Of a DNA stretch of 64,000 nt, positions 17,647 through 26,298 are shown piece after piece. The notes under the pieces are model-generated. The model did no database searches and was not told the DNA's origin. It saw only the letters and a list, made by a program, of their open reading frames with translations. The first letter of the stretch is position 1. Each line of letters starts with the position of its first letter. The DNA comes from Pseudomonas oryzae (GTDB lineage Bacteria > Pseudomonadota > Gammaproteobacteria > Pseudomonadales > Pseudomonadaceae). The position numbers and the translations under genes were made by a program. Location of the stretch: assembly GCF_900104805.1 (NCBI RefSeq), contig NZ_LT629751.1, forward strand, positions 3,019,001-3,083,000. Direction: 5' to 3'.

Positions 17647-17673
17647 CAACTTCGGGTCGGATTCGTACAAAAA
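17647..17673 (+). promoter_or_regulatory. 27-bp motif upstream of creatininase, second copy
   Basis: This is the second copy of the CAACTTCGGGTCGGA...CAAAAA motif, 124 bp before the creatininase start. It falls just after the MFS stop, suggesting that creatininase and the permease have their own promoter under the same regulator as creatinase. Confidence 0.6.
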
Positions 17674-17796
17674 GATCACCCCGATATCTGCTATCAGGTC
17701 CCATCCATGCAGCCAGGCTCCCTGCGGAGCCTGCGCTGCCCTGCGAACAGAGGACACCGGCCCGGCCTCGGGCCGTCCGCTCCACGGAGAACAACA

Positions 17797-18588
17797 ATGA
17801 GCAAGAGCGTTTTCGTTGGCGAACTGACCTGGAAGGAATACGAGGCGCGGGTCGCCCAGGGCGACTGCGTGCTGATGCTGCCGGTCGGCGCGCTGGAACA
17901 GCACGGTCACCACATGTGCATGAACGTCGACGTGCTGCTGCCCACCGCGGTCTGCCAGCGGGTCGCCGAGCGCATCGGCGCCCTAGTGCTGCCGGGCCTG
18001 CAGTACGGCTACAAGTCGCAGCAGAAGTCCGGCGGCGGCAACCACTTCCCCGGCACCACCAGCCTGGACGGCGCCACCCTCACCGGCACGGTGCAGGACA
18101 TCATCCGCGAGCTGGCCCGCCACGGCGCGCGTCGCCTGGTGCTGATGAACGGTCACTACGAGAACTCGATGTTCATCGTCGAGGGCATCGACCTGGCCCT
18201 GCGCGAGCTGCGCTATGCCGGCATCCACGACTTCAAGGTGGTGGTGCTGTCCTACTGGGACTTCGTCAAGGACCCGGCAGTGATCGAGCAACTCTACCCC
18301 GAGGGCTTCCTCGGCTGGGACATCGAGCACGGCGGCGTGTTCGAGACCTCGCTGATGCTCGCCCTCTACCCCGGCCTGGTGCACCTGGACAGGGTGGTCG
18401 ACCACCCGCCGGCGACTTTCCCGCCCTACGACGTGTTCCCGGTGGACCCGGCGCGCACGCCGGCGGCGGGCACCCTGTCGTCGGCGAAGACCGCCAGCCG
18501 AGCGAAGGGTGAGCTGATCCTTGAGGTATGCGTCAGCGGCATCGCCGAGGCCATCTACCAGGAATTCCCGCCATCCGACCGCGCCTGA
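17797..18588 (+). CDS. Creatininase (creatinine amidohydrolase)
   Basis: Creatininase opens creatinine to creatine with two divalent metals. The protein is 263 residues. The metal ligands known from the Pseudomonas enzyme occur at the same numbers: Glu34 and His36 (ALEQHGHH), Asp45 (MNVD), His120 and Glu122 (NGHYENS). This also fixes the start at 17797. It is followed after 89 bp by the NCS1 permease, probably in the same transcript, and feeds creatine to the creatinase encoded upstream. Confidence 0.95.
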   Translation: MSKSVFVGELTWKEYEARVAQGDCVLMLPVGALEQHGHHMCMNVDVLLPTAVCQRVAERIGALVLPGLQYGYKSQQKSGGGNHFPGTTSLDGATLTGTVQDIIRELARHGARRLVLMNGHYENSMFIVEGIDLALRELRYAGIHDFKVVVLSYWDFVKDPAVIEQLYPEGFLGWDIEHGGVFETSLMLALYPGLVHLDRVVDHPPATFPPYDVFPVDPARTPAAGTLSSAKTASRAKGELILEVCVSGIAEAIYQEFPPSDRA

Positions 18589-18677
18589 GGCGCGCCAAGC
18601 CTCGCCCTGAACCACCGAACAGCGACTTCAACAACAAATACAAAAGGATCCGCGCGATCCGAGAGGAAGTTTCAGCT

Positions 18678-20072
18678 ATGTCGAATTCAGACGCACACAA
18701 AGAGTACGGTCTCAGCAAGATCGCCCCGCACGAGCGCAGCTACGGCTTCGTCGATACGGTCTGGACCTGGTTCGGTTCAGGAGTCAACACCGGCTCCTGG
18801 TTCTTCGGTGGCATGGCAGCCGCGCTGGGCATGATGTTCGTGCTGCAATACAGCGTGCTGTGGCTACCGCTGATGATGATTCCCTGGGCGGCGGTCGCCT
18901 ACATCGGTTACCGCTACGGCGCCAGCACCGCGGTGGTGGCGCGTCCGTCGCTGGGCACCAAGGGCTCGCGCCTGACCGGCGTGGCCCAGTTCCTGGTGCT
19001 GATCGGCTGGCCCAGCGTGAACAGCTTCATCGCCGCCATCTCCCTCACCCACGTGTTCGGTGCCGCGTTCGACTGGCCGGTGTTCGGCCAACCGGGCTCG
19101 GCGGGGCCGATGGTGCTCGGCATCCTGCTGACCGCCGTAGCCCAGGGGGTGATCACCTTCCTCGGCCATGAGGCGATCCGCTACCTGGAGCGCATCGCCG
19201 GCATCCTGCTGCTGGTGCTGGGCGGCTGGGTCACCTGGATCGTCCTGTCGAAGTGGAACCTGGAGCAGATCATGGCCTTCCAGGTGCAGAATCCGACCCA
19301 CAGCGTGGCCTTCTTCATCGATCTGGCCTTCGGCTTCTCCTGGACCTGGGCACAGGTCGCGGACTTCTCGCGCTTCGCCAAGACCGGTCGGGCGGCCACG
19401 GTGGGCAGTTGGCTGGGCCTGAACATCGGTCAGGGCTGGTTCATGCTGATCGGCGCCATCGGCACCATCGGCGTGGCGTTGCAGACCGGCAGCATCGACC
19501 CGAACAACTCCGATCCGAGCTCCACCCTGGCCACCCTGGGCCTGGGCCTGGTGTCCTTCCTGGTGCTGATCTTCGCCACCGTGAGCACCAACGTCACCGT
19601 GCTCTACGGTTCGGGCATGGGCCTGCTGGGCGCCTTCAAGAGCCTGACGCCGAAGAAGGCGCTGGCGATCATCGTGGTGCTGCAACTGGCGCTGTGCTTC
19701 GTACCGATGGCGTTCGACTCGTTCCTGCACTACTTCGAGTCGTTCCTCGGCGTGATCGGCGGCCTGTTCATCCCGCTGTGGACCATCATCCTGGTGGACT
19801 ACTTCTGCGTGCGCGGCAAGCGTCTGTCCGATGCCGACCTGTTCGCCGAAGCCGGCGGGGCCTACTACGGCAGCACCGGCTGGAACGCGGCAGGGATCGC
19901 GTCGCTGACCCTGGGCTTTGCCGTGTACTTCGTCCTTGCCCACGGCTTCAAGGACATCGCCGCGCAGATCACCGCCAGCTTCCCGGCGATCGTGGTCTCC
20001 GGACTGGCCTACTGGCTGCTGGCCAAGAAAGCGGTGGTAGCCGTGCGCAGCGGGGTCGGGCAGAGCGCCTGA
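18678..20072 (+). CDS. NCS1-family permease (CodB-like), candidate creatinine importer
   Basis: The 464-residue protein has about twelve membrane segments and belongs to the nucleobase:cation symporter-1 family, related to cytosine permease CodB. It starts with the family-type APHERSYGFVDTVWTWFGSGVNTGSWFFGG region. Creatinine is a small cyclic amide like cytosine, and the gene directly follows creatininase, so creatinine is the likely substrate; cytosine or hydantoin cannot be excluded. A terminator follows 19 bp after the stop. A GAGGAAG site lies before the start. Confidence 0.88.
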   Translation: MSNSDAHKEYGLSKIAPHERSYGFVDTVWTWFGSGVNTGSWFFGGMAAALGMMFVLQYSVLWLPLMMIPWAAVAYIGYRYGASTAVVARPSLGTKGSRLTGVAQFLVLIGWPSVNSFIAAISLTHVFGAAFDWPVFGQPGSAGPMVLGILLTAVAQGVITFLGHEAIRYLERIAGILLLVLGGWVTWIVLSKWNLEQIMAFQVQNPTHSVAFFIDLAFGFSWTWAQVADFSRFAKTGRAATVGSWLGLNIGQGWFMLIGAIGTIGVALQTGSIDPNNSDPSSTLATLGLGLVSFLVLIFATVSTNVTVLYGSGMGLLGAFKSLTPKKALAIIVVLQLALCFVPMAFDSFLHYFESFLGVIGGLFIPLWTIILVDYFCVRGKRLSDADLFAEAGGAYYGSTGWNAAGIASLTLGFAVYFVLAHGFKDIAAQITASFPAIVVSGLAYWLLAKKAVVAVRSGVGQSA

Positions 20073-20090
20073 CGACCTGTGCTGCTGAAG

Positions 20091-20123
20091 AATGCCGCTC
20101 CCCACCAGGGGCGCGGCATTTTA
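20091..20123 (+). terminator. Terminator of the creatininase-permease operon
   Basis: AATGCCGC pairs with GCGGCATT, with an inner CCCC/GGGG stem around ACCA, and a short T run follows. It sits back to back with a minus-strand terminator at 20141-20163. Confidence 0.85.
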
Positions 20124-20140
20124 CTTGCTGCCATCAACGC

Positions 20141-20163
20141 AAAACCCCGCACCAGGCGGGGCT
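20141..20163 (-). terminator. Terminator of the small minus-strand gene
   Basis: On the minus strand CCCCGCC pairs with GCGGGG across TGGT and is followed by TTTT. It lies 23 bp after the stop of the small hypothetical gene and keeps the convergent units apart. Confidence 0.75.
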
Positions 20164-20185
20164 GCGGATGACGCCCGAGCGCGCC

Positions 20186-20485
20186 TCAGGCGTCGCCGTC
20201 GCGCTGTACCGGCACGAACGGCCGCGGCCAGTTGAGCAGCTGGCTCGCCCTGGCCAGCTGGTCGCTGACCATCTCCAGCGCCTCGCTGCCGCGCTCGCCG
20301 CCGAGCACCTCGCCGATCAGGTGGTGCGCCTGATCCACCAGCTCGGCGATGGCGATGCGCTCCTGCGCGCGCCATTCCAGTTCCAGCTCCAGCGCCCGGT
20401 CCGCGGGCGCCGGGCTCCGCTCGCCGCCGCACTGGCCGCAGCATGCGCGCGGATCGTCTGGGTTCACATTGGTCTTGCAGTTCAT
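20186..20485 (-). CDS. Small hypothetical protein with N-terminal cysteine motif
   Basis: The 99-residue protein is not recognised. It starts MNCKTNVNPDDPRACCGQC, giving Cys at 3, 15, 16 and 19, which could bind a metal or be redox active. The rest is an acidic, probably helical segment. The start at 20485 is chosen because it removes an unlike upstream extension. It has its own terminator, which supports it as a real gene. Confidence 0.65.
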   Translation of the reverse strand: MNCKTNVNPDDPRACCGQCGGERSPAPADRALELELEWRAQERIAIAELVDQAHHLIGEVLGGERGSEALEMVSDQLARASQLLNWPRPFVPVQRDGDA

Positions 20486-20660
20486 TCGAAGTCCCTCTCC
20501 ATCGTCGCTCGCCGTCGAGCCCAATCGCCCGCACAGTGTCGCCCGCGACGGCGAGGTGGCCGTTGACCTGCTTAACACTTCGCCCAGCCGGTCAGGCGCG
20601 GAAGCTTGATCCAGAGCAAGCCCGCGGCTTGGCGCCGCTGCTCGGGGGCCAGCGCCCGCG

Positions 20661-21599
20661 CTACTCCCGCCGGTCCACGCGGCGGAACACCTGCGCCTCG
20701 TACTTCGGATAGAGGTGGCTGACGCTGCGGATCAGCTCGAAGCGGGTCAGGCTGATGGCGGCGAAGCGCTCGGGGATGGGCGCGCGCATGGTCTCGTTCA
20801 TGTCCAGGCCGGCGGCCACCGAGTCGCGCAGCAGGCCGTCGAGCCAGCCGAGGTAGTCGCGCATCTGCGCGAAGGGTTCGCGCCCCGTGGCGACCGGGCC
20901 GTGGCCGGGCACCAGCAGCTTGTAGGGCAGCTGCTCCAGCGCGGCCAGATCGGCCAGCCAGACGTCCAGCCCCGGGGTCTGCGGGGTGGTCAGGGCGCGC
21001 TGGTAGAACACCAGGTCGGCAGCGAACAGCACGCCGGTGCTCTGGTCGAAGATCGCCAGGTCGGCGCCGGTGTGACCGCTGAAGGCCAGCAGCTGCAGGC
21101 GGTGGCCGCCGATCTCGCGCACGCCGGGCTCCAGCGTCTCGCCGGGCAGGACCAGTTCGGTGCCGCGCATCCAGTCGCCGAGCAGGCGGTACATGTTGTC
21201 GGCGAACGCCGGGCCCTGCTCGGCGAGCAGCTCGCGGGTGTGCGCCAGGGCGGCGATCGGCACATCGCTGAAGGCCTGGTTGCCGAACACGTGGTCGGGG
21301 TGGTGGTGGGTGTTGATCACCAGGGCGATCGGCTGCTCGGTGACCCGGGCGATGGCGGCGCGCAGCGCCTCGCCGTAGCGCTTGGAGATGCCGGTGTCGA
21401 TCAGCACCACGCCGGCGTCGGTGACGATGAACGCGACGTTGACGATGTTGCCGCCGTTGGCCATCTCGAAATTGGCGGTGCTGCCCTCCACCAGCCAGGT
21501 GTCCTCGGCGATCTGCCGCGGCTTGAGGTCATAGGCCAGTTCGGCCGCGGCCAGCGGCAGGCTGAGGAAGATCGCCACGAGCATGCTCCAGAATCGCAT
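20661..21599 (-). CDS. Quinoprotein relay system zinc metallohydrolase (MBL fold)
   Basis: The 312-residue protein has a signal peptide (MRFWSMLVAIFLSLPLAAA) and a metallo-beta-lactamase fold with the metal motif NTHHHPDHVFG and later GHTGAD and PGHGP. Such exported hydrolases recur next to PQQ-dependent dehydrogenases and SoxYZ-like carriers. The substrate is unknown. The start at 21599 gives a clean signal sequence. It is the last gene of a minus-strand group that also holds the SoxYZ-like carrier, the MxaJ-like protein and cytochrome c550. Confidence 0.88.
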   Translation of the reverse strand: MRFWSMLVAIFLSLPLAAAELAYDLKPRQIAEDTWLVEGSTANFEMANGGNIVNVAFIVTDAGVVLIDTGISKRYGEALRAAIARVTEQPIALVINTHHHPDHVFGNQAFSDVPIAALAHTRELLAEQGPAFADNMYRLLGDWMRGTELVLPGETLEPGVREIGGHRLQLLAFSGHTGADLAIFDQSTGVLFAADLVFYQRALTTPQTPGLDVWLADLAALEQLPYKLLVPGHGPVATGREPFAQMRDYLGWLDGLLRDSVAAGLDMNETMRAPIPERFAAISLTRFELIRSVSHLYPKYEAQVFRRVDRRE

Positions 21600-21622
21600 G
21601 ATGCCTCCTTTGCGGTGCAATG

Positions 21623-21682
21623 GGTGCGCATGCCGCACCCTACTGTTCTGCGCCCCGAACCGTAGGGTGTGCCACGCGCACC
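21623..21682. repeat. REP pair, RAYT-flanking family
   Basis: A minus-oriented copy (21623-21643) and a plus-oriented copy (21662-21682) have their GTAG feet facing each other. The plus copy's stem is GGTGTGCCACGCGCACC. It lies between the metallohydrolase start and the SoxYZ-like gene stop. Confidence 0.8.
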
Positions 21683-21707
21683 ATCCGGCACCACGCTGAC
21701 GGAACAC

Positions 21708-22463
21708 TCAGAACGCCGCCTCGAATTCGTTGCCGTTGTTGTCGCGCAGCCACAGCTGCTGGCCGGCGTCCTTGTCGCCCAGTTGCAGGGTCAGGGTCGG
21801 GTTCTCGCTGACCGAGGGGTGCAGCTCCAGGTCGGCCAGCACCTCACCGCCGGCGCCGCGCAGTTCGGCGCGCTCGATGTAGAACTCGGGGATGCCGCCG
21901 GTCAGGCCGTTGTCCATCGGGTGGGCGATGCGCAGACGCAGGCGGCTGCCGTCGCCCTGGGCGAAACGCGCGCCGAACACCTCGCCGAGGTGCTCCTCCC
22001 AGCCGGCCTGGGCGCGCACCGCGCTCGGCGCGGTGCAGCCGCCGCCGGCGGCGTCGATGCGCGTCGAGCCGACGTGCCAGACGCCGTCGCGGGTCAGCAC
22101 CGCGGCGCGCAGCGGGGTGGCCTGCTCGACGCGGATGTTGAGGGCGATGCGCGGCGCCACCGGCCCGCTGGGGAAGAAGGTGAAGATGTGCGGGATCGGG
22201 TTCAGTTCGGCCCAGGCGATGATGCGCACCACCTCCTGGCCGAGGGCGGTGGCGTCGATGCTGATCGGCACCTGACGCGAGTCCTCGGCGAACGGCGGCG
22301 CGCTGAGCACCACGCGCTCGTCGAACTCGTAGGGCGCCTCGCCGAGGAAGCGCGTCTGGTGGAAGCTCCACATCGCCGACTGCAGCGGGTCGGCCTCGCC
22401 GGCCCAGGCGGAGCTGCTCAGCAGCAGCCAGCCAAGGGCCAGGCCCATGCTCCGAATGGTCAT
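21708..22463 (-). CDS. Quinoprotein dehydrogenase-associated SoxYZ-like carrier protein
   Basis: The 251-residue secreted protein combines a SoxY-like N-terminal half and a SoxZ-like C-terminal half in one chain. The mobile carrier cysteine is in AGGGCTAPS near the junction, resembling the SoxY GGCGG tail but placed internally. In thiosulfate oxidation SoxYZ carries a sulfur substrate on this Cys; what is carried here is unknown. The start at 22463 gives a signal peptide (MTIRSMGLALGWLLLSSSAW). Association with PQQ dehydrogenases is a recognised genomic pattern. Confidence 0.87.
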   Translation of the reverse strand: MTIRSMGLALGWLLLSSSAWAGEADPLQSAMWSFHQTRFLGEAPYEFDERVVLSAPPFAEDSRQVPISIDATALGQEVVRIIAWAELNPIPHIFTFFPSGPVAPRIALNIRVEQATPLRAAVLTRDGVWHVGSTRIDAAGGGCTAPSAVRAQAGWEEHLGEVFGARFAQGDGSRLRLRIAHPMDNGLTGGIPEFYIERAELRGAGGEVLADLELHPSVSENPTLTLQLGDKDAGQQLWLRDNNGNEFEAAF

Positions 22464-22480
22464 GCCTTGCCTCCTTTCCC

Positions 22481-22534
22481 GTAGGGTGCGCCGTGCGCAC
22501 CCAGACCTCTGCCGGTGCGCACGGCGCACCCTGG
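22481..22534. repeat. REP pair, RAYT-flanking family
   Basis: A plus copy at 22481-22501 has the full GTAG foot and stem GGTGCGC-CGT-GCGCACC. A minus copy at 22514-22534 has a changed foot. It lies between the SoxYZ-like and MxaJ-like genes. Confidence 0.85.
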
Positions 22535-22607
22535 GTACTGATGCTGTCCTGGCTCCGGCGCGGGGAGCGTCCGCCGACGCGCCCACGCCGGAGCGGGGGC
22601 GCGAGCA

Positions 22608-23513
22608 TCACTCGCCGCGGGTCTGCGCCTGCACCTCGCCCTCGTACAGCTCCGGCACCTCGTAGCGCAGGCCGTAGTTGGCGTAGATCTTCGCCAGCTC
22701 GCCGGAGCCGATCAGCTCGACCAGCCCGCCTTCCAGGGCGTAGGCCAGCTGGCGGTTGCTTTCGTGCACGGCCATGCCGATGTCCCACTGCTGGCGGCCC
22801 ATCTCCGGGTAGGCGTTGTCGGCCGCCTTGAGCTGCGGATCGTGCGCCTCGTGCAGCAGCCAGTCGACCTCGCCGCGCATGGCCATCACCGCGTCCACCT
22901 CGCCCTTGCGCATGGCGGCGAAGGCCAGCGGCGGATTGGCGTAGTGGTGGGTATTGCGGCTCATCCGCCCGCCGAACACCGAGCTCATGTAGAACGACGG
23001 CACGCTCTCCAGCTCGACGCCGATCGGGTGGTAGCCGAACACCGCGACGCTGGGCACTTCCTTGAGCCGGCGGGTGTCGTGGGCCACCTGCCAGCGCTCG
23101 CGCTGGTAGGGGCCGAACATCACCACCAGCTCGTTGACCAGCTCGCCCAGCTCGTTGCGCTTGAACGAGAAGTTGCGGTCGTAGGGCACCCGCAGCATCA
23201 CGTCGGCGAGCTGCTCGGGACGCAGGTAGTGGCCCTTCCAGATGAAGTTGCGCAGGTCGTCGTCGAGCTTCTCGCCCGGGGTGACCCACATCAGTTCCAG
23301 ACGCAGGCCCTGGCTGTCGGCCAGCTTCTGCGCCAGCTCGACGTCGACGCCGCGCGCCTGGCCGTCCTGCTGGAAGCTGTAGGGGGGGAAGTCCTCGTAC
23401 ACCGCCACCTTGAGCACACCCGAGGCGACGATGTCATCGAACGGCCGGACCTGCGCCTGCGCGCCCTGGGCGAGCAGCAGCAGGCTTGCGAACACCAGGG
23501 CGAGCAGGCGCAT
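22608..23513 (-). CDS. MxaJ-like periplasmic solute-binding protein linked to quinoprotein dehydrogenase
   Basis: The 301-residue protein has a signal peptide (MRLLALVFASLLLLAQGAQA) and a family-3 solute-binding fold. It starts its mature part with SGVLKVAVYEDFPPYSF and resembles MxaJ/XoxJ proteins encoded beside PQQ alcohol dehydrogenases. XoxJ is thought to help dehydrogenase maturation or activation rather than uptake, and no ABC permease adjoins it here. It sits 6 bp downstream of the cytochrome c550 gene, so it is probably cotranscribed with it. Confidence 0.87.
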   Translation of the reverse strand: MRLLALVFASLLLLAQGAQAQVRPFDDIVASGVLKVAVYEDFPPYSFQQDGQARGVDVELAQKLADSQGLRLELMWVTPGEKLDDDLRNFIWKGHYLRPEQLADVMLRVPYDRNFSFKRNELGELVNELVVMFGPYQRERWQVAHDTRRLKEVPSVAVFGYHPIGVELESVPSFYMSSVFGGRMSRNTHHYANPPLAFAAMRKGEVDAVMAMRGEVDWLLHEAHDPQLKAADNAYPEMGRQQWDIGMAVHESNRQLAYALEGGLVELIGSGELAKIYANYGLRYEVPELYEGEVQAQTRGE

Positions 23514-23519
23514 GGCGGG

Positions 23520-23957
23520 TTACTCCGAAACGGCGACGCTTTCCAGGTAGGTGCGGATGGCCCACAGGGCTTCCTGGCTCAGGTAGTCGGCCATCTTCGG
23601 CATGTACACGCGACCGTCGCGCACCGCGCCGTTGATCACCCGCTCCTTGAACCACTCGTCGCCGTCGATGCCGGCATCGAGCATGCGCAGGTCGGGGGCG
23701 ATGCCGCCGGAAACGGCGTCCAGGCCGTGGCAGCGGGCGCAGTTCTGGGTGTAGGCGGATTTGCCGATCTCCACGGCATGGGCATTCTTCTCATAGGGCG
23801 CGCGGTAGGGGTTCTCGTCGCGCCATTCGCTGCCCAGCTGCTCCAGGTCGCTGGTGTTCACCGCCTGCGGGGTGACGTCACCGTGAGCCATGACCTGGGA
23901 AGCGACACCGAGTGCCAGGGTAGCCAGCAGGGCGGGCAGGAATTTCTTGTTGTTCAT
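23520..23957 (-). CDS. exaB: Cytochrome c550, electron acceptor of the PQQ alcohol dehydrogenase
   Basis: This periplasmic c-type cytochrome takes electrons from the PQQ ethanol dehydrogenase and passes them to the respiratory chain. The protein is 145 residues with a signal peptide ending at AHG. The heme site CARCH is at residues 73-77, and VYMPKM supplies the likely axial Met. It matches ExaB/PedF. The start at 23957 follows a GAGG site; a longer frame extends into the promoter and is rejected. It is divergent from exaA. Confidence 0.93.
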   Translation of the reverse strand: MNNKKFLPALLATLALGVASQVMAHGDVTPQAVNTSDLEQLGSEWRDENPYRAPYEKNAHAVEIGKSAYTQNCARCHGLDAVSGGIAPDLRMLDAGIDGDEWFKERVINGAVRDGRVYMPKMADYLSQEALWAIRTYLESVAVSE

Positions 23958-24266
23958 GACGGAACCTCGTTTCGATGCGGTGCAAGGCGGTGCATTCCAG
24001 GACGCGGAATGCGTTGATCTCATCTTAGGGAGGCAGTGACCAGCGTCAGTATTCTGCTTTGGTGTCCGCAACCTACTCCCTTGGTAGGAGATGCCCCGGG
24101 AGGCCTCTGTCCCGCCCTCGGAACATGAAAACAAGCCATTGTTTCGAAAGGGATTTTTTCCCGGGTTCGGCGGGAAGCCTTCCCTATCGCGGCACGCCGA
24201 CGCGGACCACCATCGGGGTGAGCGGCTGCCCAGGCAGCCTTCCACCACCCTTCAGGGAACCGCCCC
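23958..24266. promoter_or_regulatory. exaB-exaA divergent control region
   Basis: No gene lies in these 309 bases. CCTAC-TCCCTT-GGTAGG at 24072-24088 is an inverted repeat, and a related CTGCTTTGGTGTCC lies 22 bp upstream at 24054-24067; both resemble the TAC-NNN-GGTAC motif upstream of other genes of this island. An inverted GCATTCC/GGAATGC (23992-24012) is close to the exaB side. ErbR/ExaE is the known activator of exaAB; the match of site to protein is inferred. Confidence 0.6.
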
Positions 24267-26141
24267 ATGACAACAAGAGAGACTCTGCCCTCCGCTGTGC
24301 GCCCGCTCGGTCGCGCCATCCACGGCCTGGTGCTGGCCGCCGGCCTGGGCCTCGGCCTACCGGCCCTGGCCAAGCCGGTCAGCTGGGAGGACATCGCCAA
24401 CGACCACCTCACCACCGCCGACGTGCTGCAGTACGGCATGGGCACCAGCGCCCAACGCTACAGCCCGCTGGCGCAGGTCAACTCAGGCAACGTGTTCAAG
24501 CTGACCCCGGCCTGGTCCTACTCCTTCGGCGACGAGAAGCAGCGCGGCCAGGAGTCCCAGGCCATCGTTCACGACGGGGTGATCTACGTCACCGGCTCCT
24601 ATTCGCGGGTGTTCGCCATCGACGCGCGTACCGGCAAGCGCAAGTGGACCTACAGCCACCGCCTGCCCGACGACATCCGCCCGTGCTGCGACGTGGTCAA
24701 CCGCGGCGCCGCCATCTACGGCGACAAGATCTACTTCGGCACCCTCGACGCCGCGGTGGTCGCGCTGAACAAGGACACCGGCAAGGTGGTGTGGAAGAAG
24801 AAGTTCGGCGACCACGGCGCCGGCTACACCATGACCGGCGCGCCGACCATCGTGAAGGACCAGAAGACCGGCAAGGTCATGCTGATCCACGGCAGCTCCG
24901 GTGACGAGTTCGGCGTGGTCGGCCAGCTGTTCGCCCGCGATCCGGACACCGGCGAGGAAATCTGGATGCGCCCGTTCGTCGAGGGCCACATGGGCCGTCT
25001 GAACGGCAAGGAGAGCACCCCGACCGGCGACGTCAAGGCGCCGTCCTGGCCGGACGATCCCAAGTCGCCGACCGGCAAGAAGGAAGCCTGGAGCCACGGC
25101 GGCGGCGCGCCCTGGCAGAGCGCCAGCTTCGACCCGGCGACCAACACCATCATCGTCGGCGCCGGCAACCCGGCGCCGTGGAACGGCTGGGCGCGCACCA
25201 GCGAGGGCGGCGATCCGAAGGACTACGACAGCCTGTACACCTCCGGCCAGGTCGGCGTCGACCCGAGCACCGGCGAGGTGAAGTGGTTCTACCAGCACAC
25301 CCCCAACGACGCCTGGGACTTCTCCGGCAACAACGAGCTGGTGCTGTTCGACTACCAGGACAAGGCCGGCAAGACCGTCAAGGCCACCGCCCACGCCGAC
25401 CGCAACGGCTTCTTCTACGTGGTCGACCGCGCCAACGGCAAGCTGCAGAACGCCTTCCCGTTCGTCGACAACATCACCTGGGCCAGCCACATCGACCTCA
25501 AGACCGGTCGCCCGGTGGAGGTCGAGGGCCAGCGTCCGCCGCTGCCGGAACCGGGCGAGAAGCACGGCAAGCCGGTCGAGGTCTCGCCGCCGTTCCTCGG
25601 CGGCAAGAACTGGAACCCGATGGCCTACAGCCAGGACACCGGGCTGTTCTACGTGCCGGCCAACCACTGGAAGGAGGACTACTGGACCGAGGAGGTCACC
25701 TACAAGAAGGGCTCCGCCTACCTCGGCCAGGGCTTCCGCATCAAGCGCATGTACGACGACCACGTCGGCATCCTGCGCGCGATGAACCCGACCACCGGCA
25801 AGGTGGCCTGGGAGCACAAGGAGAAGCTGCCGCTGTGGGCCGGCGTGCTGGCCACCAAGGGCAACCTGGTGTTCACCGGCACCGGCGACGGCCTGTTCAA
25901 GGCCTTCGACGCCAGGACCGGCAAGGAGCTGTGGCAGTTCAACGTCGGCACCGGGATCATCTCGCCGCCGATCACCTGGGAAATGGATGGCGAGCAGTAC
26001 ATCGGCGTGACCGCCGGCTACGGCGGCGCGGTACCGCTGTGGGGCGGCGACATGGCCGAGCTGACCAAACCGGTCGCCCAGGGCGGCTCGTTCTGGGTGT
26101 TCAAGCTGCCGAGCTGGGACAGCAAGACCGCCCAGCGCTGA
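24267..26141 (+). CDS. exaA: PQQ-dependent ethanol dehydrogenase (quinoprotein)
   Basis: This periplasmic enzyme oxidises ethanol and other primary alcohols to aldehydes, passing electrons to cytochrome c550. The protein is 624 residues with a signal peptide of about 35 residues. It is an eight-bladed propeller of W-motif repeats ([27 protein letters not shown]). The vicinal disulfide is Cys140-Cys141 (RPCCD). The catalytic Asp is D351 in AWDFSGNNE; Ser353 two positions later, rather than Asp, marks the calcium-dependent ExaA/PedE type, not the lanthanide type. The start fits an AGGGAA site. Confidence 0.96.
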   Translation: MTTRETLPSAVRPLGRAIHGLVLAAGLGLGLPALAKPVSWEDIANDHLTTADVLQYGMGTSAQRYSPLAQVNSGNVFKLTPAWSYSFGDEKQRGQESQAIVHDGVIYVTGSYSRVFAIDARTGKRKWTYSHRLPDDIRPCCDVVNRGAAIYGDKIYFGTLDAAVVALNKDTGKVVWKKKFGDHGAGYTMTGAPTIVKDQKTGKVMLIHGSSGDEFGVVGQLFARDPDTGEEIWMRPFVEGHMGRLNGKESTPTGDVKAPSWPDDPKSPTGKKEAWSHGGGAPWQSASFDPATNTIIVGAGNPAPWNGWARTSEGGDPKDYDSLYTSGQVGVDPSTGEVKWFYQHTPNDAWDFSGNNELVLFDYQDKAGKTVKATAHADRNGFFYVVDRANGKLQNAFPFVDNITWASHIDLKTGRPVEVEGQRPPLPEPGEKHGKPVEVSPPFLGGKNWNPMAYSQDTGLFYVPANHWKEDYWTEEVTYKKGSAYLGQGFRIKRMYDDHVGILRAMNPTTGKVAWEHKEKLPLWAGVLATKGNLVFTGTGDGLFKAFDARTGKELWQFNVGTGIISPPITWEMDGEQYIGVTAGYGGAVPLWGGDMAELTKPVAQGGSFWVFKLPSWDSKTAQR

Positions 26142-26189
26142 GGACCTGGCAGGAAAAACCGGGCGTCTCTCCGCCGCCCGGCTTCTGGC

Positions 26190-26219
26190 GGGGGCGCCCG
26201 GTGCGTCCCCGTCCTTTTT
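26190..26219 (+). terminator. Probable terminator of exaA
   Basis: GGGGCGC pairs with GCGTCCCC and is followed by TTTTT. A second GC hairpin (CCGGGCG/CGCCCGG) precedes it at about 26159-26183. Confidence 0.55.
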
Positions 26220-26232
26220 CCGCTCACCGCCC

Positions 26233-26286
26233 GTAGGGTGCGCCGTGCGCACCTCCCCTCTTCATGGTGCGCACGGCGCACCCTAC
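26233..26286. repeat. REP pair, RAYT-flanking family
   Basis: Two perfect copies, plus at 26233-26253 and minus at 26266-26286, each with GTAG foot and stem GGTGCGC-CGT-GCGCACC, form a head-to-head pair between exaA and the pentapeptide gene. Confidence 0.9.
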
Positions 26287-26298
26287 AGGAATGCTGCC

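Noticed and set aside
24267-26141. Lanthanide-dependent (PedH/XoxF-type) alcohol dehydrogenase
   Set aside because: The residue two positions after the catalytic Asp351 is Ser353; lanthanide enzymes have Asp there.
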